Origin: Callaeas wilsoni
Lineage: Eukaryota; Chordata; Aves; Passeriformes; Callaeidae
Length of the DNA stretch: 64,000 nucleotides
Assembly: GCA_013398955.1 (NCBI GenBank)
Contig: VWPU01002099.1
Location: 131,913-195,912, forward strand
Reading direction: 5' to 3'
The translations under genes were made by a program, and so were the position numbers. The notes under the pieces were generated by a model that saw only the letters and a program-made list of their open reading frames with translations, was not told the origin of the DNA and searched no databases. This document shows, one piece after another, positions 1 through 12,532 of this stretch; within the stretch, counting starts at the first letter, position 1, and each line of letters opens with the position of its first letter.

Positions 1-1129
1 AACCCTAATAAATAAGGAGTAGTACACAGGTTTGCTCTAGGAAGAGGTTTGAGGTTTTTCTTTAACCCAGGTTCCTATCAGAGATTCTGATTACCAATGG
101 AATCCACACATAGCTGCATCTGCACAGTGGAAAATATACTGAACCACAGCAAGGAAACAAGCCTCTGGGAAAAGAGGAAGATTTTGCAGATGAAAACCAG
201 CTCACTACAAGCCTATGTAATGACACTGAGCTCAGGGTTTTCTATAATATCCTTTCATTTGTCTTAGAGATAACTCATTAAAAAATGCATACAAAACATC
301 TATGTTTTTGCAATAAATGAAAAAAAGAAAGCTGCTCCTTCCTTAGATTTCAAAACACTTTAGCATTCACTGAACATTAAACAAGCTCACATCGGTCAGT
401 GGAAAGTCTTTTAGTAATGCTAATGAGCTTTGTATCAAAAAAATAAAGGTTCCTGCCATTATCACCTGTTATCATATTCTATTTTTAGAGTTACATTCAG
501 ACATTCAAAATAGAGTATAATTAGTTCCTAGACCTGCTTACGATCACCATCACCTTTTTTCCTAAGGAAATCATAAGAAATATTTGATTTGCTGGGCAGG
601 TTTTTTCAGCTCTCACCCATTTTTGTTCCTTTTTTTTTTTAAACATGAAATGATAAGATTTTTATCAAGTAGTGTATTTGTCATTGGCGCTGATGGAAAA
701 AGGTGTTGATTTCGACATGTGTTGTTTCTTTTCAGTCTCTCAGCTCCAGGTAGCAATTTCATCCATTGCTGCCTGTAGCTGAATAATTAGCTTTTCAGTA
801 ACTGAGCTTCTGGTGGAGACAGAACAGAAGAATTAGCAATTTGCCTGCATACCTTTAGTGCAAATGTTGCCTCTCAGGGGAATATTACATCTGTTTCTCA
901 AGTGTAGCTAAAAGTATGCATCCAGCAAAAGAAATGTTTACAGAAATACTGGCTACCAAAATCAGACCAGATGCTGCAGCAAACTCAGCTTAAATCATTG
1001 TCTCAGCAGTGGTTTAGGGGTTTTATTACTCTATTAATAAAAAATTTATCAATGGAGAACAGAAAACCGCAGCATGGTAAACAATGATGTCAGATATTAG
1101 ATATCAAATAAGAATTTTTCCCCACTTCT
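1..1129. other. AT-rich non-coding sequence, nothing recognised
   Basis: This stretch has no open frame of note, no repeat family I recognise and no RNA gene. Short homopolymers (for example the T run near 630) are the only low-complexity sequence. The first bases read aaccctaa, but this is a single copy and not a telomeric array. Confidence 0.7.
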
Positions 1130-1460
1130 AAGGAACCATGGACTTGAGCTACTCTCACTGGGGCAGAGACACAAGGATTAAGGGACTGCAGCCATGGATG
1201 ATGCACAGGTGGAACAGAGGAAAACCAGTAAGAGCAGCAGAGGAGCAACAGAGAGAAAGTGTAATACAGGGTCCCCAGCCTCCTGCACCAAGAGTTTGGG
1301 AGGAATCAAGTGCAACACCCAGCAAAAGGGGAGGTGAGACCATAATGAGGGAGGAGAGGTGTTGGACAGATATTGAGCTCAGAGGAAGGGGAGTTCTTTC
1401 CCAAAGTGTTTGATTGTTTATTTTCTGTCTCTTATAAACTGAATCAGTGATGAAAAGTTT
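1130..1460 (+). mobile_element. Probable remnant of an avian ERVL-type LTR, sense on plus
   Basis: This purine-rich, G+C-richer block stands out from its AT-rich surroundings. Its order of motifs matches the U3/R part of the ERVL-type LTRs common in birds as I remember them: a gggactgcagcc stretch, then cagcagaggagcaacagaga, then a ttgagctcagaggaagggga stretch, then a T-rich run before 1,450. The same order, more clearly preserved, occurs on the minus strand of the element at 19,417-19,842. Both ends are missing and no terminal TG or CA can be placed. A 91-codon open frame (1,138-1,413) lies within it and has no retroviral motif, so it is taken as a by-product of the composition. The match is by eye and diverged; a purine-rich unique sequence is the alternative. 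Confidence 0.35.
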
Positions 1461-4429
1461 GTGTCTACTAAAAATAATTAGGAAAATTAAGCAAAATTCC
1501 TCACTGAGCTACTTTTGCCTGCAACGACATGTAATACAGATGTTATGCCCATATCTACCTATCATCTAGATACCAATGTTGTATGACGTTTAGAGCTTGA
1601 GTCAAGTTTTTATTCCATTTCATGCCTATTTCTCAAAACTAGCATTATCAACTGAGAGGAACACGACTTCTGTTCAGTCCACTCAAATGAAAAAGAACCC
1701 AAAGTGCCAAGTTCAGGCTGGGTGTAAAGAGCTAGCTGTAAAGAAAAAGGATCTTCCTGTCCTGGTATAGTAAGGTTGCCCAAAGAAGCTTCAGCTGATC
1801 CTCTGCCATATCATTCTCCTTGCTATTAGAGATCTCTTAAATTATGGCTTATATCACCTGACTGGCTGATAGGAAAAAAAAGAAAGTTAAAAAACTGAAA
1901 ATTGATACAAACAATAAACAGATATTTTAAACATGCTATTTTGCTGATAAAAACAGAACTAAAGCAGTATATATAAACTCTAAGTTGGAAAGAAGCTGTC
2001 AATCCTACTTCACCGGTGTTTTGGGATAGGATCAATTTTACAAGTCTGAAGTCACTAAAGCCAGAGTCCTTGTATAATTTTTTTTAAATCTTAGAACATG
2101 AGTTTATGTGTGAATATTAATTTGTTTGAAATTTATTAGAATGCCATCATCCAAGGATATTTACAGAGGTCCACTCTCAGAGAGCTACGTAGGACAAAAT
2201 ACAGCATCACATCTCTCAGAAATTGCATTTTCACTTGCATTTCTGGGCTTAGATTTTTGTCGTGTATTTGGATCTAGAAATGAGAGATTGTAACCATAAT
2301 ATGTAAACAATGAAAATAGTTGAAACTTGAAATCACTACAGGATTAACTATAATAATTAGAATCGGTAAGATGTAAGCAACAATGACAAACCTGAGTGGT
2401 TTCTTTTTCTTTCATATATACTTTTGGGTTCAGAAATCAGCTTGCATAATTTACTAGCACAATCATCATTAGGGATTTAAAGGGACTCTGTAGTGCAGTT
2501 GCCGATTTGTTGTGAGTACATTTTGCTGTCAGCCTACAAGGACTTGCAACTAAAACCATGCCTTTGCGGACATAGGCATAAACTCCTGGGAGCTGGTAAG
2601 CATGGATGTGAAGAAAAGCCACAATTTTAGAGGAACTTCTTCCACTTTTCATACTAAACATACTCTAACCATACACCTCTCAGGAAGACAGGTACTCCAC
2701 CTTCACCTCAAGAGTATATTCACTAGACACTTCCATCTAGGGTGGGATTAATTTTTCTGCTTCCTGGAAGTTCAGTCATTGGTGAGTACTTAGAAACCAA
2801 CCCTTATTCTGACCTACTGGGAACATGGTAAAAGTCAGCACAAAAGTTTGCAACTATTACGTATTAGAGCTCATTTGGATTAAGTCTGTATCATTCCAAG
2901 AGGTTCATTACTATTTTTAATTCCATTTTGGAACCAGCTTCTTTCCCTCTCATACTGGTACTCAAGATGTATTCCTAAAATAAATAGTTTGACACACCAC
3001 ATAGGGATAATCACAGCTCTCATACACATGAGGATCCTGAAAATTATTTAATTCTACATAAAAATATTTACTAAGAGTAAGTTAAAATCACTAGCATACA
3101 AGCAGGATTTTGTCCACTTTTAAAAAACCCAAATTTAATCCATTCCCTTCCCCCTCCTCTGAGAAAGCAATTAGGATAGCAGCACATATAGTCTAAGAAA
3201 TCCTCATTATATCAAAAGCCCAAATCATATACTTGCTAAAATTCAGAATTAAAGTTAGAATAACATGACAGAAATTGCAACCGTAAAAATGGGATTTTAC
3301 AGTTTTCATCTTGGATATAGAAATGAAGATCATACTATATTTGTCATAGGCAAGGGGGACAGGGGGATAAAGTGCTTTGATATTAGGTAAATTTAGTGCT
3401 AGATTCAAATGTCATGGAGATAATACACCTGCAATGGAAAAAAAAAGTTTTATACCCCCAGTACTGATGTTCAATGTTACAGCCAGCATAGCTTTAAACA
3501 TATTTTTATCCACATCATAGCTCATTTCATTTCCGGAGATGCTAATTTCTAATTAAAAAAAAAAAAGTGTTCACTATGGCTTCTAAAAAAATAACAGTGA
3601 TTTAAAAATTAGGATTTAAAAATTGAATTAACAAGATAACATTTAGCTGAGCGTTCTAAAGGATTACCCTGGTGACTTCAATTATAGAAGTAACTCTGCC
3701 CATGTCATTTTATGTAAGGCTTACTATTATAACCAGAAGATCAAATTTTTAAAAAATTAAACTTTTTAAAAACTGAAAGACATTTAAATTTTTAAGACAG
3801 CCATTGGTAAACATGGCCTGGAAGAAATTTTGCATTAGATAAATGTTTTGGTGCCTTTGGGGGATTTATTAGAAATATTAGGGATAGGGTTAAAATAGAC
3901 GGCAAGAGAAAGGCCCAAGAAGGGCCTGACAAATCTTAGTGGGAGCTTTTAAAATCCTTTTTTCCAGCAGAAAATTTTTGGATACTATTAAGCTACAGAC
4001 AAAGAAAAATGTAGATCTGCAGGTGCTTTGGTCCCGGGAAGCAGCAGCTGAGGAAAAGAGCAAGCTGCAAAGGGACCTGTTCCAGGAGAAAGTTTGTATC
4101 AGGGCCCTGCATCCAGGGCTCTGTAGATTTTCTGGCATTATTTTTAGAATGTGTGTTAAGGCAAAGTGAAAGCTTTCATTTTCCTGTGAGAAAAGTCATC
4201 AAGCACTTGTACTCTTAGGCGTGTGCTTCCACTGCTTCTGAGCTGAGGGAAGCTTTCCTTCACTTACTGAATTACGGAGGGGGAAGTCCGAGTTTAAGGT
4301 AAGGTTGTTCTCATGTTTCATCAGGTCAAGCTCAGCTATATCAGCTGTATTCTCAGAACAGCCCAGTCATCACCATCTTGGTGGGCTTGACCTTTCCTCT
4401 GATCTCTTTCTTACCAATAGCCAGTTGTC
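1461..4429. other. AT-rich unique sequence with a small tandem duplication
   Basis: No gene is recognised. A 14-bp imperfect tandem duplication built on gatttaaaaatt lies at 3,599-3,626. A G+C-richer patch at 4,009-4,140 is open on both strands (3,939-4,169 on plus, 3,890-4,138 on minus), but neither translation carries a motif I know. Confidence 0.6.
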
Positions 4430-4453
4430 AAAAAAAAAAAAAAAAAAAAAAAA
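4430..4453 (+). repeat. Pure A24 homopolymer
   Basis: An uninterrupted run of 24 A residues, one of the longest in the window. No retrocopy or SINE body is recognisable on its 5' side and no AATAAA lies just upstream, so it is best treated as a simple repeat and not as a proven retroposon tail. Confidence 0.95.
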
Positions 4454-5539
4454 GGCCACTGGCCATTTGACTTAATATTCATCCATCTGTTTTGCATTTT
4501 CAGCAGTTAAACTTCCTGCCTTTGGTCATTTTATTCTATAAATTTTGTCCTAGGACAGAAACAGAAAGGGAGTTAGGAAGAGCTATTTGTTCTTTGCAGT
4601 TAAATTCTCATTTTAGTTACAGTGGCATCAACCTGGTATGCGAAGTAAAACAGTGAAGTTATTATAGTGAGTAATGGCTGAAAACTAATTCACAATACCT
4701 GAATCATAGCAAATGACAAGGTGGTTCAAACAGTTCTTAAATCAACTCTCCTCTGTCCTGAGAGGCATTTTAACCTGTATCATTATGACACTACCTATTA
4801 ATTGGTTCAGTACCAGTAAGAAGCAGCACTATTGGAAGATAGATTGTAAGGGAACTTCCTAACAGCAGTCACGCTTGTTAGAGCCTGGTCTTTCCAAAAC
4901 CATTATTCCCTTGTTGCCTCTTCCTAGGGTTCTCTGCTGGATGCTACACAAACACTTTCTTCAGTAACCATGGGAACCAAACCCAGAGCATCATTTGGGA
5001 TGCAAAGGCTTGACCAATGTTTTTAACTTACAGTGATGCTTTGTTTTAAGGATCTGGGCCTATTAACATAAAGGTTTTTACAGATTAGTGGTTTCCCTAC
5101 TTGAAAAACACAGTAAAGGTCAGCTGTTGAAAATATTAATTCTGCATTTCAAGCAGGGATTTATAGTTCTGTGTAGAAAAATGTCCTTTCCAGTGAACAA
5201 CTGCAGCAGTAAAAAAAATACAACCATCTATCATGAACACATTAATTTTTCAGTAATCTCATGACCCATTTAAACAATGCATCCCAGAAAATGGAAATCT
5301 TGAGTTCTCTTTCTGCATAACACATTGGCTGTTAATTTTGTTTGAGACAGTCAAACCACCTGTGCCTCAGTCACTGTGCATTAACCTGCATCAAATACAA
5401 AAACACCTGGTTGCTGAGCCATTTTATCCACTCAGGTTTAAGCTCCTTTCCTATACAGTATTACTTTTGTATGGGAAATGAGCTTAACAATGAGCTTTAA
5501 CTTAATAAAAATTACTTTTAACTTGTATTAAGTTAAAAA
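4454..5539. other. AT-rich unique sequence
   Basis: No gene, RNA gene or repeat family is recognised. The last 60 bases become a mix of acttttaac and taacttaat words leading into the hairpin at 5,540. Confidence 0.65.
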
Positions 5540-5568
5540 ATAACTTTTAACTTAATATTAAAAGTTAT
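5540..5568. repeat. AT-rich inverted repeat, 11-bp arms
   Basis: The left arm ataacttttaa (5,540-5,550) is the exact reverse complement of the right arm ttaaaagttat (5,558-5,568), separated by 7 nt. Related acttttaac and taacttaat words lie in the preceding 60 bases, so the palindrome probably arose by slippage within an AT-rich tract. The low complexity makes it much less remarkable than the hairpin at 16,253. Confidence 0.85.
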
Positions 5569-8500
5569 GATTGCTCAGTGTGATGTCATGGCAAAGACAA
5601 TTCGAATGTAATAAATCCTGTAAACTACAAAACCTTCTGAGTAGACACAATTGGATATATAAGAAAAATATGGTATCATCTGAAACTTATTCCATATTCT
5701 CCACTTTTTTTGGCCCATAAATATTCCAAGCACAGTCTCTTCCTCCATTTGAGTCTCCACTGCTCAACTGGAAAAAATGTTTGATTTTTATTTTTCCATT
5801 TAAAAGAAATTTTGCTAATGTTCAATTTTTTGAGAAAGACTCAGGACTACTGACTAGGTTGCATTTAAGTGACTGATCAACTCTTAACATACACTTTGAA
5901 TAAGCATTACATAGATGTTTTCACCAAGATACAAGTAGAATATATCAAGTGAAATCTGAGATCATTTAGGCAAATTTCTAGTTTTATCTATATGATTAAT
6001 TTCTGGTTTTCAACAAATGCTTAACTTACAAAACGTGATGCAGACACCTTTGCATTAAAAGCAGTAGTACCCTGCTGTCACCACAAACCATAAATTTATT
6101 CACGATGGTGCTAAAAATCTGCTTTTACTGTGTAAAAATGTAAACTAGTGGTTATACCACTATACACTTATTGCATGGTTTTTTATAATTGTTGATGGCG
6201 CTACAATGTCAAGGCTAATTTTTTACAGGCCAGTAGATTTCAAGCCTGCATTTACCTCTATTCTGATGCTGCCTTCTAAACAAGAAGCCAAATCAAAATT
6301 CACAGGACCAAGTTAAGAAGTCAGGCAGCAAGTATTTAAAATTAAGTTGATGTGGTAAAAGTACAAGCTCCTCAAAAATGGCCTTTATCCAAGAGAAGGA
6401 GCTATAGTCATACCTGATGTCATCTAACAACTCTCAGAGAATTTCAGAGATGAAGGGTTTTATTTTCCTAAAATCAAAACCACTGGATAACATCTTAATC
6501 CAAATGCTGAGACTAAGTAAAGGGAATGAACACAAATACTCTGTTTCTTATTTCCAGCATCTTATTTCTATTATATTTGTAAACTGTTTGGGATTTCTTT
6601 TTCAGGTATTTGAATCTCCTATCTTCAAGCATTATCCACCCCATGACACACACACCCCATTTTAGTCGGAACCAAGCATGACAAGCACATATAACTCATA
6701 AACCATTCTTCCCTGTGTTGAAATAAATGTTACTAAGATCACAAACATCACTGTAGAGTAAAGTAACATATGGGGTAACAAAGCACCTCAAGAATTTTCT
6801 GTGGGATTGTCATAGGAGAGAATAATAACTTCCTCGTGGAAAGCATTTGTGAGTTCATCCTTGTGTTACCTCCTCCAATACCCTAGATCTGTATACAAAG
6901 CACAAACTAGGCTTTTGAGAGCACAAGTTAGTAAATATCAGTAGACTGTATATTTTAGTGCTGGAGAAGAGAAGAAAGAGGGGAAAAAAAAGCAAGAAAA
7001 ACTTTCTAGACTCAGATCCCAAAATCAGAATTCACCCCTGACCCCCACACTTGTGCCTTCATTGCACAGAGGCATAATATGGGATATGCATTACAGGATG
7101 ATGTACCACACTTTCCAAGCAGGCCTTGTCTCTGGCTAGATACTTCAACCAACATAAAGACAACAATGCCATATGACTTGGGTGTTTCTCCAGCAGAAAA
7201 TCAAGCAGGCATGAAGCCATACTGCCTTTCCTGCAAAACCTGCAGTGCAGATGCCAGGATGCACACCTGTGTGCAAGCAGACCTGGCCAGGGGTAATTGT
7301 CAAGAAGTAATGTCAACACATCCTCTTGTAATGACAGAGTAACAAGGTCATGAAAGTTTGATTTCTTTCTTTCAATACTGTTATTGTTCCAGTATTTTTA
7401 ACCAGTCTTTCCTCCTAGTCAGGCAACTGTAATTTGTTTTAAATTTTTTGATTCATATAGGTCTTTCAATAGAGGAGATCTCAAGAACATCTTTGCTATG
7501 GATTCTATACACCAAGTCTGGACATCCAAGGACAGGCTCTCACAATATTTGGGTCCAAAGCAGCTCACGAGAATTACTGATCTTTAAAGTATCAATAACG
7601 TTGTAAGTCTCTGGAGAAAATAAAGCCAGGTTCACTTGGAATTTTTTTCAATACCCACCAGTGAAGAACATAGACAACTGACTCCAGAGCTTTTGTGTTT
7701 TCTGTGTGCTTTTCTTTTTCTGTCAGAGAACTACTTAAACTCTACAGGTTTCTTGTGTTCACAGCAATTTGCCTCCAAGCAAGGCACAGAAATACTCAGG
7801 GGAACAGTTTACAGACCTAATGCAAGGTCAGCAACAAAAGATCTGATCACAAAGCAATGCTTTTAGGGAAGAATGTTTATCCCATTTGTCTTGTGTTTAG
7901 TACCATCATTTAAGTCATTCTGTTTTGAGCTGGTCTCCAAAGGAACCACTTTCCTCCACACAGGGATTGCATATTCAGCTCCTGCTGCTCCCATTGTACC
8001 AGTGCATTCTCTTTCACATGTTAAGTGCCATCAACTGTTATCATCAGCAGTTTCAAATAACTCCCTTATGCAAACTACAGTTTTATAATATATAGACTAA
8101 ATTTATTAGCTTATCATGAATGTCACTAGAAAATAATATTTCTAAAATGAGAGGTAAAAACAACATGAATGCAAGTAAAATAGCCCAGCTATTGCTTAAT
8201 CTTTTTGATAAAAAATTGATTTACAATGACAATAAAATTGGTTTTTAATGTCTTATCTATAACATTGAGTTGCTTTCTAAGATGCCTCCACTGTTATGAA
8301 TTCACATAATGGTGCATACAGACATTTAAAAATCTGTCCCATATGAAAACTCTGAACATCAGAATACTCATTTTTAGTTCCACAAAACAAGTCATGATAA
8401 TATACACACCGCTAATTGTTTGCTCAATTTGGTGAAAGATGAGCTGGCATCTGGATTTTATATCCTCAGACAACAGAGGAGCTTACTCAAAGTGACATAA

Positions 8501-11500
8501 CTTCCATGTTGTTAGTAAGAAACAAATATCAGATGAGCTACAGAGGAGGGGGACCACTGGGGTTTTTTCCTCCCCTATATCAGGGAGACAGAAAGTCCTA
8601 CAATTGTCTCAAAAAAAAACCAACAACAACAAAAAAAAACCCCAGCATTAAATACAAAACAAAACAATTCTTTCCTTATTAGAACATATTGTGCAGGTAG
8701 TTTTCTAAAAAATTTCCCAAAACAGAATACTTGCATGGATTTTGATTTTGGAAGATTTTGTCCTCAAAAGGAAGACAAAGTGCAAGTGTTGTTGGAAAAT
8801 GTTCATCCAAGGATCAGACCCAAAAACCATACCATGTACCACATCTCTTATTCTGTGGTGATATAAACACAGTCTCATCTTCAAAAATTATTTCCACTAA
8901 ATTCTCCTGTTAATTTTTTTTCATTTATTTTCATAATAACATTTGCAAACTAATTTCAGATCATACATGCAAAGTAGCCATTTGCACAAAATTGCATCTA
9001 AAAACAAAGTAGGTATTTGCAGATTAATCATTTTAAACCAGTACAATTCTTTTTTTTTTTCCACAGGCTTGAAATTCCTTCTACCTATGACAAGTGTGCA
9101 GTGAACCGTAGGCTTTCCTCAGGTTTTGCATTTCAGTTCCTGATTTAGCTAAAAAAAATCCTAAAATCTTTAGTAATATAGCTTTCAGTTGCCTTCATAA
9201 CCTGTATCATTTTAAAAGATCTCTTACTTCTACTTTTGACAAAGTCATTCAGCACTTAAATGCCAACGTTAATTTTGAGTAGTTGGTGTTTAAAATATCC
9301 CCGATAATAGGGGAGAACTTTTGAAATTTGACATGTATATTTCTTCCAAACACTTAAATACCAGACATATTTTTCTTCTTAAATATACTCAGCACTGACA
9401 ACATAGAATGAACACTCAGTTTCTAAATTTAACACATAATTCAGTCACTGGTCCAGTGTCAGAGCATGTTTGTTTCAACAAAGGCAACAAAAATATTCAC
9501 TCCTTTTCTTCCAAACTTATAAAGACACAAAACAGAAAAAGTATTACAAATTAATCCACTGAAATGTTTGTTTTTCCTGAAAGACTATATTTGCAAGTAG
9601 AAGTAGTACTGTGTGTATGGTTGGTTTTTACTTGGTTAATATTTGTTTGTTGAGTTTAGATAGCAAAGGGGAAGACAAGCTTTTGGACCCATGAGCTCTC
9701 TATATCTGAAAAAGAAGCAGCAAAGTCCAAAACCAAATACATTTTAAGCATGACTCCATAGATTGTCCTGAGTCACAGTCAAACAAATTTAAAGAAAAGC
9801 AAGTTGGACACAGTGGACATAGAGAGGCCATTCCATGGTCAGTTGACTCTTGAAATCCATGGAACACACAAAAGGCAGTAGGTGAAGAAGAATATACTGT
9901 GATACAAAATTTAGGGTCCAGCAGAATCATTAATTTGATGGTCCATGCTTGGTTTTGGATGCTGTTCATCCTTTGAGGATCAAGAGCAAGAGACCATATA
10001 TCTGCTCTGTGAAATATTCTCCCATACATATCTTCGTTTTTGATTATGTGTGATGGTTTATTGTGGTCAAAAATTGTGTGCAGATCCATCTACATTTTTT
10101 TTAAATGATGAAAACCACCACAATTCTAGAACCAGAAAATGTTAGATTCAGTGACTGACAGAATGGTCTCAAGAAGACACTTTCCAGTGTTGGTCTAATA
10201 GCTGTATTGTTCATTGCTTCTCTATAAGGTCATAAAATATACTTTTAAAAATCCTAATTTTCTGCTTGATTCACATGAAAATAGCTTTAGCATTTATGGG
10301 GGGAAGTGCATATTTTAAAAAAAAAATAGTAATTATGGAGCATTTCTAAATATCCTTTGAAAAACAAAGACCTTGCCCAGATAATCAAAACCAGTAAAAC
10401 ATCTGCTACTGAAGAGATAAGAGCTAAATTTTATCACTATGTTTTAGATCCACACCTACAGAGTTTTGTGGTATATGGCATATGTTCTTTGCTTCCTATT
10501 AACACTAAAATTAGCCAGAACAATCTGCAAATCTGAAGGAAATGCCACTATGTCTTGCAATAGGACAAAGTGACTTTCTTTCTCCTCTCCCAGAAAAAAA
10601 ATGAGAGGAAAGGGAAATTTGAACTCTGTAGACAGCTTCACAGAAGAAAAGAGTAGAGGGAAATTATTATAGATTATTCTTGATTACAGAAAGGAAAGGG
10701 GAAAGAGATAGAATTAAGTAGACAGAAAAGAGGGGGAAAGAAAGTAAGCTTTCCAGACTCAGTGCCCCATTCACCTGCCTCCCAAAGAGAGATTAAAACT
10801 TTGGTAGTTAGCCTCATATCGAACATCCCAGAAGTTCAAAATGGTAAAAATTCAGGGGGTCAGATCCTTTCTATAACATATAAATCTTGCCCAAGATGTG
10901 CATTTACCTCATATACTGCATAATATTTTTATTTTCCATGCAACAGCAATCTCTTTGCTGTATCCCTTCTTGCACTGACCAGTAAATTTCACAGCAAAGA
11001 AAAATATGTTTGCAACATAGATTGGAAGTATAACATTATAGTCCTCTAACATGCTGGGCAACGGGGGAAGTTTTAGGCTTAAAGAAATCAAAGAAAATGG
11101 GCAGAAAAGAAATAGTAATTCTAAATGAAAATACCATTGGTATTTTCATATGAGTTCATCTATTTTCTGGTTTTGAATTTCCCACTGCTTACCAAACAGA
11201 AACACAGGGGTTTGTTGTCCAAAGAAGAAAATATATTTGTAGGAAAAAGAAGGCTGCAGCCTTTTAGCAGATGTCAGTTTAGTTTGATATACCCTAGTCA
11301 TAAGGATAATAAAATAAATTACTATATATAAACAGTCCTCACACTGCTAAGAGCGTGCAGAAAAATGTACACACAAAAAATGATTCAGCACATTCATTGC
11401 CAGGTTTTAAAATAGCTTTACATAATTTAATAAAATTTAAATAAAGTTAAAGGGTAAAGCTTTGATGACCAAACTTTTGTTTCAGTATTTTCTCTTTCAC

Positions 11501-12507
11501 AGACTAAGCAGAAAACCCCAAAAGAGAGCAAATTTAATTAGCTTTATTCTATTCAGATTTAGAAATAAGACAAATAGATGGCTCAGAATGTACCTACTTT
11601 GTTTAGAATAAAAATAATTCCATAAAGAGCTTGGGATTGAAGCACTTTCTGTAATGCAAATAGTGAAGTCTGTGTGGCAGGAGGCCTTACACCAAAATAA
11701 TCTAGTAAAGGTTACGAAAACAGAGATGTTTAGGGGGTTAGATTTTTCTCACATACCACTTTTTTTTCCCTTCACTTTTGAGCAAGACAACTAATGCAGA
11801 TCTCTTATCGAACAATGCCAAACAAATTTAGTTGCCCTGAAAACCACTATTTTGTGCACAATAGCAATAAGTCCATTTTGTGCACTTGAGTTCTCTCCCC
11901 AAGTAGCTCTTCCACTCTGTGCTGTATTGCCTTTTTAATGGGAAACCTGAATAATGTTAAGCAAGCCTGGGGCAGGAAAACCGGGGGTTTTTACATCCAA
12001 TTTAAAGCCCTAAGTAGAATAGAGCTCGAATTCTGGTTCAGAGTTACTTAAAAGTGGTAAACAACTCCATGTTTACTCCCGTTTTAGGAATGGGAGCAAT
12101 GACTCTTCTGATCTCAGTACAAAGAAAAAGCATGGACAGCTTTGGGAAGTTTCTCAGTATAGATTGCCCACAGCTGCAGGTGCCTGTTGCTGGCTACATT
12201 TCCACAATGTTCCCTATAGGGATGCACGAGCCCCCAGCACACATTTTAAGCACGTCTCCTCAGAACTAACTCAGGCAGGAGCTGTTCACCACGTTAACTC
12301 GGCTGTGGCTGCTACAGGAGTTAAGCAGCTGAGGAATGCACAGAAGAAAGGAATGTAGCATGCCCAGGGACTCTACCCTGGACACCACTGAAACAGTTCA
12401 ACTCACTTTAATTGCATTAGAATTACTAGCATCGGTTTTAAACAATGACAATAGGTATTTCCTTTCCTGAGCTTTTCAAGCTGCCACACAGGCTCTGCTC
12501 CTGTCTC
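5569..12507. other. About 6.9 kb of AT-rich sequence without genes
   Basis: Open frames up to 129 codons occur (9,700-10,089 on minus), with no family motif and with overlapping frames on the opposite strand in places such as 7,059-7,342. They look like chance. An A-rich/CAA-rich low-complexity tract lies at 8,611-8,640. No CR1, LTR or RNA gene is recognised here. Confidence 0.6.
8611..8640 (+). repeat. A-rich and CAA-rich low-complexity tract
   Basis: Two A9 runs flank a short CAACAACAAC stretch, giving a simple purine-rich repeat. No transposon body can be attached to it. Confidence 0.85.
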
Positions 12508-12532
12508 AATTGCAACTCAGTGAGTTGCAATT
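12508..12532. repeat. Perfect 25-nt palindrome, 12-bp arms around one base
   Basis: The arm aattgcaactca (12,508-12,519) is the exact reverse complement of tgagttgcaatt (12,521-12,532) around a single G at 12,520. Complexity is moderate, so few such sites are expected by chance in 64 kb. No gene or transposon end is associated. A short template-switch event is the simplest origin. Confidence 0.9.

Noticed and set aside
1..8. aaccctaa at the window start, resembling a telomere unit
   Set aside because: A single partial copy with no array around it.
9700..10089. 129-codon minus-strand frame
   Set aside because: No family resemblance, no splice context and no support beyond length.
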